Source: Volvox africanus (taxonomy: Eukaryota; Chlorophyta; Chlorophyceae; Chlamydomonadales; Volvocaceae). From it: DNA of 64,000 nt. The stretch is from NCBI GenBank assembly GCA_030268105.1, contig BSDZ01000114.1:930001-994000 (forward strand), written 5' to 3'. The notes under the pieces are model-generated. The model was not told the origin of the DNA, made no database searches, and saw only the letters and a list, made by a program, of their open reading frames with translations. Positions 59,720-64,000 of the stretch are shown in pieces; the first letter of the stretch is position 1, and every line of letters starts with the position of its first letter. Position numbers and translations under genes: made by a program.

Positions 59720-62011
59720 GGTTACCTAAAGCCTGCGCCAGTTAATTACTTTGTGCACGTCCCGTAAAACGTCAGCGATGAGGCCAGTTGTAGGGCACCC
59801 TAGTTCGTATGGTTCCAAGTTTATTAGAGTGAGCAATGCAAATTTCTATGATGTATGTTAGAAGCTGTAGTCCTGTGCTGTGCCGCCATGCCATCATGCT
59901 GCGCAAGGTGTACGGGAACATATCATTTAAACGCTTGAATATTATGCAGAGAAAGGGTTCTCGTAAGCTTGTAAAAGAACACTTTACTGATAGGTTTTCA
60001 TGCGTATGTTATGCGCGACCGTCAACACCACGACCTACAAAACTAACCGAGCCATAAGGCTTTGGACGATCGCCATCCATTAGAAAAGCATCAACATCCC
60101 ACATCGTTGGACTTATAGGAGTTACCCATATGCAACAATCCGCACGTCTTTTTCCTGCCAACCGATTACCCAATTCGCAAGACCATGCGGATAAAGCCCC
60201 CTTGCAACCCGGTGGTCCTTATTGTTGGAATGTGAGCAACACTCATATACGAAAGAATGTCAGAGCAAGTAATACGGCCCACGAGGGGCCGGGCGCTTTG
60301 CTGACTTCAACACTTATGTCACCACGGCCTTCCAACCGTGCACACACGCCGATGCCGATACCTCGTTCAGCATCTCCCCTTCACCGTGCTCCACCCATTT
60401 ACTTTCGCTCTATACCAGCACCCCCGCCACTCCATGTTAGCGCCTCTAGCAACGCGGCTACCACCGCACGCCCGCACTGGCCGGAAATCTAGCCGCCCAA
60501 ACAACTGCTGAAGTGCGTGCACCAGGCGCATCACTTGCGCCATAGCTCCCTGGCTGCGCCGAGCGCCACCGACACCAGTGTCGCGCAGGCATCAGTGAGG
60601 TGCTGATCTGGGGCGTGTGTATTCAGCACCAAATTGCAGCGCACGGAGCTCAGCACCCAAGTGGCCATCGCCGGTGTCCTGGACTTGCCTGTGCATCAAA
60701 GCCAGGCCAGGGTCTCATGGGCCTACGGGGTGATGGAGGGGGAAAGGCGAATAACGGAGAACTGCAACTGAAGATGAAACATAAATATATCCAGTTTTAA
60801 TGGATGATGAGGTGTGCAGTGTGGAAAGCAGCGTAATATCATGTGCGCCCGAGGAGCGCTCATGGTAAGCTCAGGAGGCAGCTCAGAAAGGTTGGCGCAT
60901 TCCCTCGTCGTTTCTGTTTGGGCATCGAAAGTGGTAAGGAAACAGTTGATGATGTACAGGCCGAATATCTCTCGAGCAGCAGGGAGCTCGCACGCTCGCT
61001 CGACCTCCGAATGAGCCGTTCTCAACGTATCAATCCATTCGCATTCATGTGTTGCACCTGCGATTGGATGCGGAGCTGCTACTGGGCTTATATCCGATGG
61101 TGCTTGTCATGCATCAGTAATCAATTTAGACAGTATCTGACAGCACCGCGAGGTGCTTAACGTTGGTGCCACTGGGCTAGCCTATTAATACCGATGAATG
61201 CTTGTCTACGTCGCGAGCCAGCTTCTCAGAAACCACAACCCTTCCCCTCAGACAACACCTTGTACTATGCAAGCGCACTCCACGTTATGCTATACCCACA
61301 TACAACCCTTGCCCAAATGCGCATATCGCCATCCAGCAGACTCTGCCAACTCCGCACATGGCCATCAGTCATTCAGGGGCTCGCTCCAAGGTGGTGCTGT
61401 AGCGGCCCTAGAAGCTGACCCCGGGATGGTACCTCCTAACCTGTACGGCGACACCTACGAACAAACTTGCTCTCCTTGCCTTTGCTGCTGTCCTGTAATC
61501 GTTGACTTGTTACCAATAATCCGGTGGCGGCCTCAAGGCCTAGCGTTGAGGGTACCAACGCACTTGCCCGCCCCGGATATCAATACAGTATAGAGATAAG
61601 GCAGCATTTGTCGGGTGCAAGATATCGGGTGCAAGATAACAGCCTTATATTCGGCTGCCACTGTTTTTCCAATCTGCGATCACAACGGGGCCGAGCTAGA
61701 CTGAACGTTAAACATTGCTGCGCAAACGTTTATGGCGCCGTACCTGTGCAATCTGCATGCCAAACGCAAGGCGTGCGGCAATGTGACGCTCCAACAGCGC
61801 AGCATCCAGATAGCGACAGAAGCCTCTTCTCAACATCTTCGTATAGTTAGGCTCAATTTATTACAATAAGATGGCGACGGTTGTCAAATTTTTGGCATTC
61901 GGTTAGTTATTGCCCTCTCAGTTGTGTCCAAAGCTAGTGAAAAGCATCTTTATCACATTTATTTTCAAGGTCTGTTACTGTTAACCCAGAGGCGTGTCCT
62001 TGGCCCAAACT
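59720..62011. other. Intergenic region between NSE4 and LSM12
   Basis: The left end holds the NSE4 promoter and the right end the LSM12 promoter. Several short plus-strand frames exist in the middle but none resembles a known family. A short duplicated stretch (GTCGGGTGCAAGATATCGG followed by GGTGCAAGATAACA) lies near 61610-61640. Confidence 0.3.
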
Positions 62012-62654
62012 ATGGCGACTGCGGTTGCAGCTGCTGGGCCTAGGGATGCGGCTGGGAACTGGGTTGTGGGAAATGACGTTGTGTTCCGAACACAAGCTGG
62101 AGAAGAGGTGTCCGGTTGTGTGTTTGCTTTCGATCGCCAAAACAACCTTCTAGTCATTAAGGAGAACGGATCGCACTCTGGAGTATCTAACCTACGAGTT
62201 GTAAAGGCAAATAATGTCCGGGAGGTTGTATCTTCAGTACAGCCAGAGAAGCCTTTCGATCTGGATTTGCCGCATGTGGACCTGGAGAGGTGCAGAAAAC
62301 GAGAAGAGAAGGCGTTACAGCAAGCTGAAATGGAGTCTTCGCGCGTGGGTCAGGGTGTCACGAAGGAAGCGCAGGCCATATTCGATGCTCTCGTGAAGAC
62401 CATGCCTTGTGTTTGGCGAAATAAGGTGCGCTAGCCTGACCCCCGGGTCTACCTGCTTGCTCTGTTCTTATTGAAGGACCAAATGTGTCTGTTTGCGCCC
62501 TTTTTTATGCCATAAGGTGATTGTGGTGCTCGATTCTGTCTTCGTTGAGGAGCCGTACACCCCAGACATGTGCCGCTCTGACAGTGAGCATTCAGCCACC
62601 CGCGAACGTGTTAAAATGGTTCTGCGATTGGAGAGGGAGCGGCTGGGCTTGTGA
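62012..62654 (+). CDS. LSM12: LSM12 homologue, two exons
   Basis: LSM12 proteins pair an Sm-like fold with an anticodon-binding-like domain and act in RNA regulation together with ataxin-2. Exons 62012-62425 and 62517-62654; 552 nt, 183 residues, close to the roughly 195 of human LSM12. The Sm-like part shows VVGNDVVFRTQAGEEVSGCV, FAFDRQNNLLVIKENG and LRVVKANNVREV. The second domain shows VTKEAQAIFDALVKTMPCVW and, across the intron, VIVVLDSVFVEEPYTPDMC, ending RVKMVLRLERERLGL. I chose the ATG at 62012. An upstream GTG-initiated frame from 61994 is not a likely start in a eukaryote. Confidence 0.88.
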
Positions 62655-63780
62655 GAAGCCGGGATTCCAGGGCCATAATGTTGGCACTAGACTGCCCCGC
62701 TAGCTGGGTGGACCCACCAACCTATTGCTGGCACGGCGCATGAGGAGAAGTGGCAACGTGTATTCTGGATTCCTAGTATGGGAACGAGGGAGCTATATAT
62801 CGGGCTGGAAGGGAATGATGTTCCACGATTCCACCCAACAAACGTTCATCCGAGCATACATGGCTTGGGCTATGGGATGCAGGCGTTTCCATGACGAAGG
62901 CTACCGGGCACAGCTCTGGGTTTGTGTTCGGGTCCTCCATGGCTTTTTTCAGGTTTTGTTTGGGTTCGCTTTTTCCTTCTGCTGGAGCCGGCATGGATAC
63001 GTTGTGGAGGGAAATTTAAGTAGGAATTGATCCACATGTCGTCCAAGTTGTTGCTCTCGGATGGTTGCGTGAACCGCTGCAGCATAGTTGGGCCGCTGGC
63101 CCACGCGGGAGCATTCTTGCGAAAGGGCGTTATCTTTGTGGAACTTCGTCAGAAGCCCAGACCAGTGTTGCGTGATGGCGAGCGGTTATGGTGTGGCTGT
63201 CGTCTGAGGCTGTGGCTCTCGGTTGTGGACCCGTGCAAGGTGGCTCTTATGACTTTGTCGTGCGAAAGCAAAGCTCTTCCACTCACGCTGGGGGGATGCG
63301 TTGGTTGGCTTAAAGCCTTCGCATTGCACCCACAGCATCGTTGGTGCACGGTTTGGGCATCTCTGAAGGTCATTTTAATTGTTCGAGACGCGGGCCACTT
63401 GTTAACACGACACTTTTTACGTATGACGAGGAAGGGCAGACAAGCCAAGGGTCAACCCGTATTCGTACTGTACCTGCCTCGCCAGGCAGGTACTGCTGGG
63501 AATCTGCATTCAACAAATGTTTGAGGGCAGAATTGCCTTAAACTGGTCCCACAAACGTCGAAAAGACCAAATGCACTCGAGAGTCTAGGCCGGCGGTGCA
63601 TTGCGTATGAGGTTGGAAGTCCACTGTCGGTGATGCTGGATGGCATCGCAAGAGGGCCGGATAGGTTTAGGACCTGTAACAGCATCTGATGGGAACAAGC
63701 CCGATGATGGCAACCCTTGAGAGGCCGGAGGTCTGGCCTGCGTCAATTGAGCTCATGGCTGACTTTTTGATTTGACCTCG
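62655..63780 (+). other. Region with no supported gene
   Basis: The 3' untranslated region of LSM12 should be at the left. A plus-strand frame from 63027 to 63524 is open for 165 codons (SSKLLLSDGCVNRCSIVGPL) but has no recognisable family and may be chance. Confidence 0.3.
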
Positions 63781-64000
63781 GATGTATTCCTGATGCCTGA
63801 TGAGGCGTCAGGCTAAAAGCTTTTTTTGTTTAGTCCTCTATCTCCTCCGAGTTACCAAGAGTTTTTCAATATTTTCTAGTTTCTTAATTGAACTGGAAAT
63901 GCTACTCCGGTTATAAGATGGAATTAAAATTCCATCTTAAAAATTTTCTTGTGAGGATAGTTTAAAACCCTTCATTTTTTCCCATTAATTGTCCCCCAGT
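63781..64000. other. AT-rich right edge with terminator-like hairpins
   Basis: A stem GCCTGA / TCAGGC lies at about 63795-63813 and is followed by AAAAGCTTTTTTT, the layout of a bacterial rho-independent terminator. A near-perfect palindrome AAGATGGAATT / AATTCCATCTT occurs at about 63917-63940. The AT-rich composition starts near here and runs off the window. No gene is readable. Confidence 0.4.

Noticed and set aside
61994..62011. Upstream extension of LSM12 from a GTG codon
   Set aside because: GTG is not a normal start in eukaryotic nuclear genes; the ATG at 62012 fits the family length.
1..64000. CRISPR arrays, bacterial operons or prophage as the main content
   Set aside because: The intact genes are spliced eukaryotic genes; the bacterial pieces are broken. 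No regular direct-repeat/spacer array was seen.

Overview
This is nuclear DNA of a eukaryote, most likely a volvocine/chlamydomonadalean green alga. The genes are split by many short GT-AG introns and the exons are GC-leaning with long Ala/Gly/Ser/Gln/Pro low-complexity runs. There is a carotenoid hydroxylase with a plastid-type leader, and a run of TTTTAGGG units, the Chlamydomonas-type telomere repeat. No table of known genes was used; every call comes from hand translation, and where several exons are joined their phases were checked to agree across all introns.

Layout, left to right. (1) 451-4511, minus: a five-exon gene for an unrecognised 880-residue protein. (2) 5098-14178, plus: a complete 13-exon gene for the spliceosomal cyclophilin CWC27. 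Its third intron (5669-9482) is swollen by AT-rich DNA of bacterial character: a broken IS630-type transposase, a GroEL piece, an ATP-synthase beta piece and an unidentified protein, with a small GC-richer retroelement-like island inside. (3) 14179-22788: gene-poor, holding probable orphan exons, a small membrane-protein ORF, a repeat cluster built on TTCCATAAAA, a second AT-rich bacterial insert with a decayed peptidoglycan amidase gene, and a G-rich minisatellite. (4) 22789-45682, minus: a 20-exon telomerase reverse transcriptase gene, about 4,531 codons in my model. Every TERT landmark is recognisable, but about 2,080 residues of low-complexity sequence sit between motifs B' and C. One of its introns carries a short array of telomere repeats. 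(5) 48920-51265, plus: beta-carotene hydroxylase, 5 exons, 298 residues. (6) 55095-56402: a decayed Ty3/gypsy element. (7) 57483-59719, minus: NSE4, the kleisin subunit of SMC5/6, 9 exons, 343 residues. (8) 62012-62654, plus: LSM12, 2 exons, 183 residues. The right edge turns AT-rich again with terminator-like hairpins.

The genes do not form a pathway. Two themes stand out. One is genome maintenance (TERT and NSE4). The other is capture of bacterial DNA, probably from an intracellular Rickettsiales-like symbiont, into introns and intergenic DNA. The lineage of donor and host is inferred, not proven.
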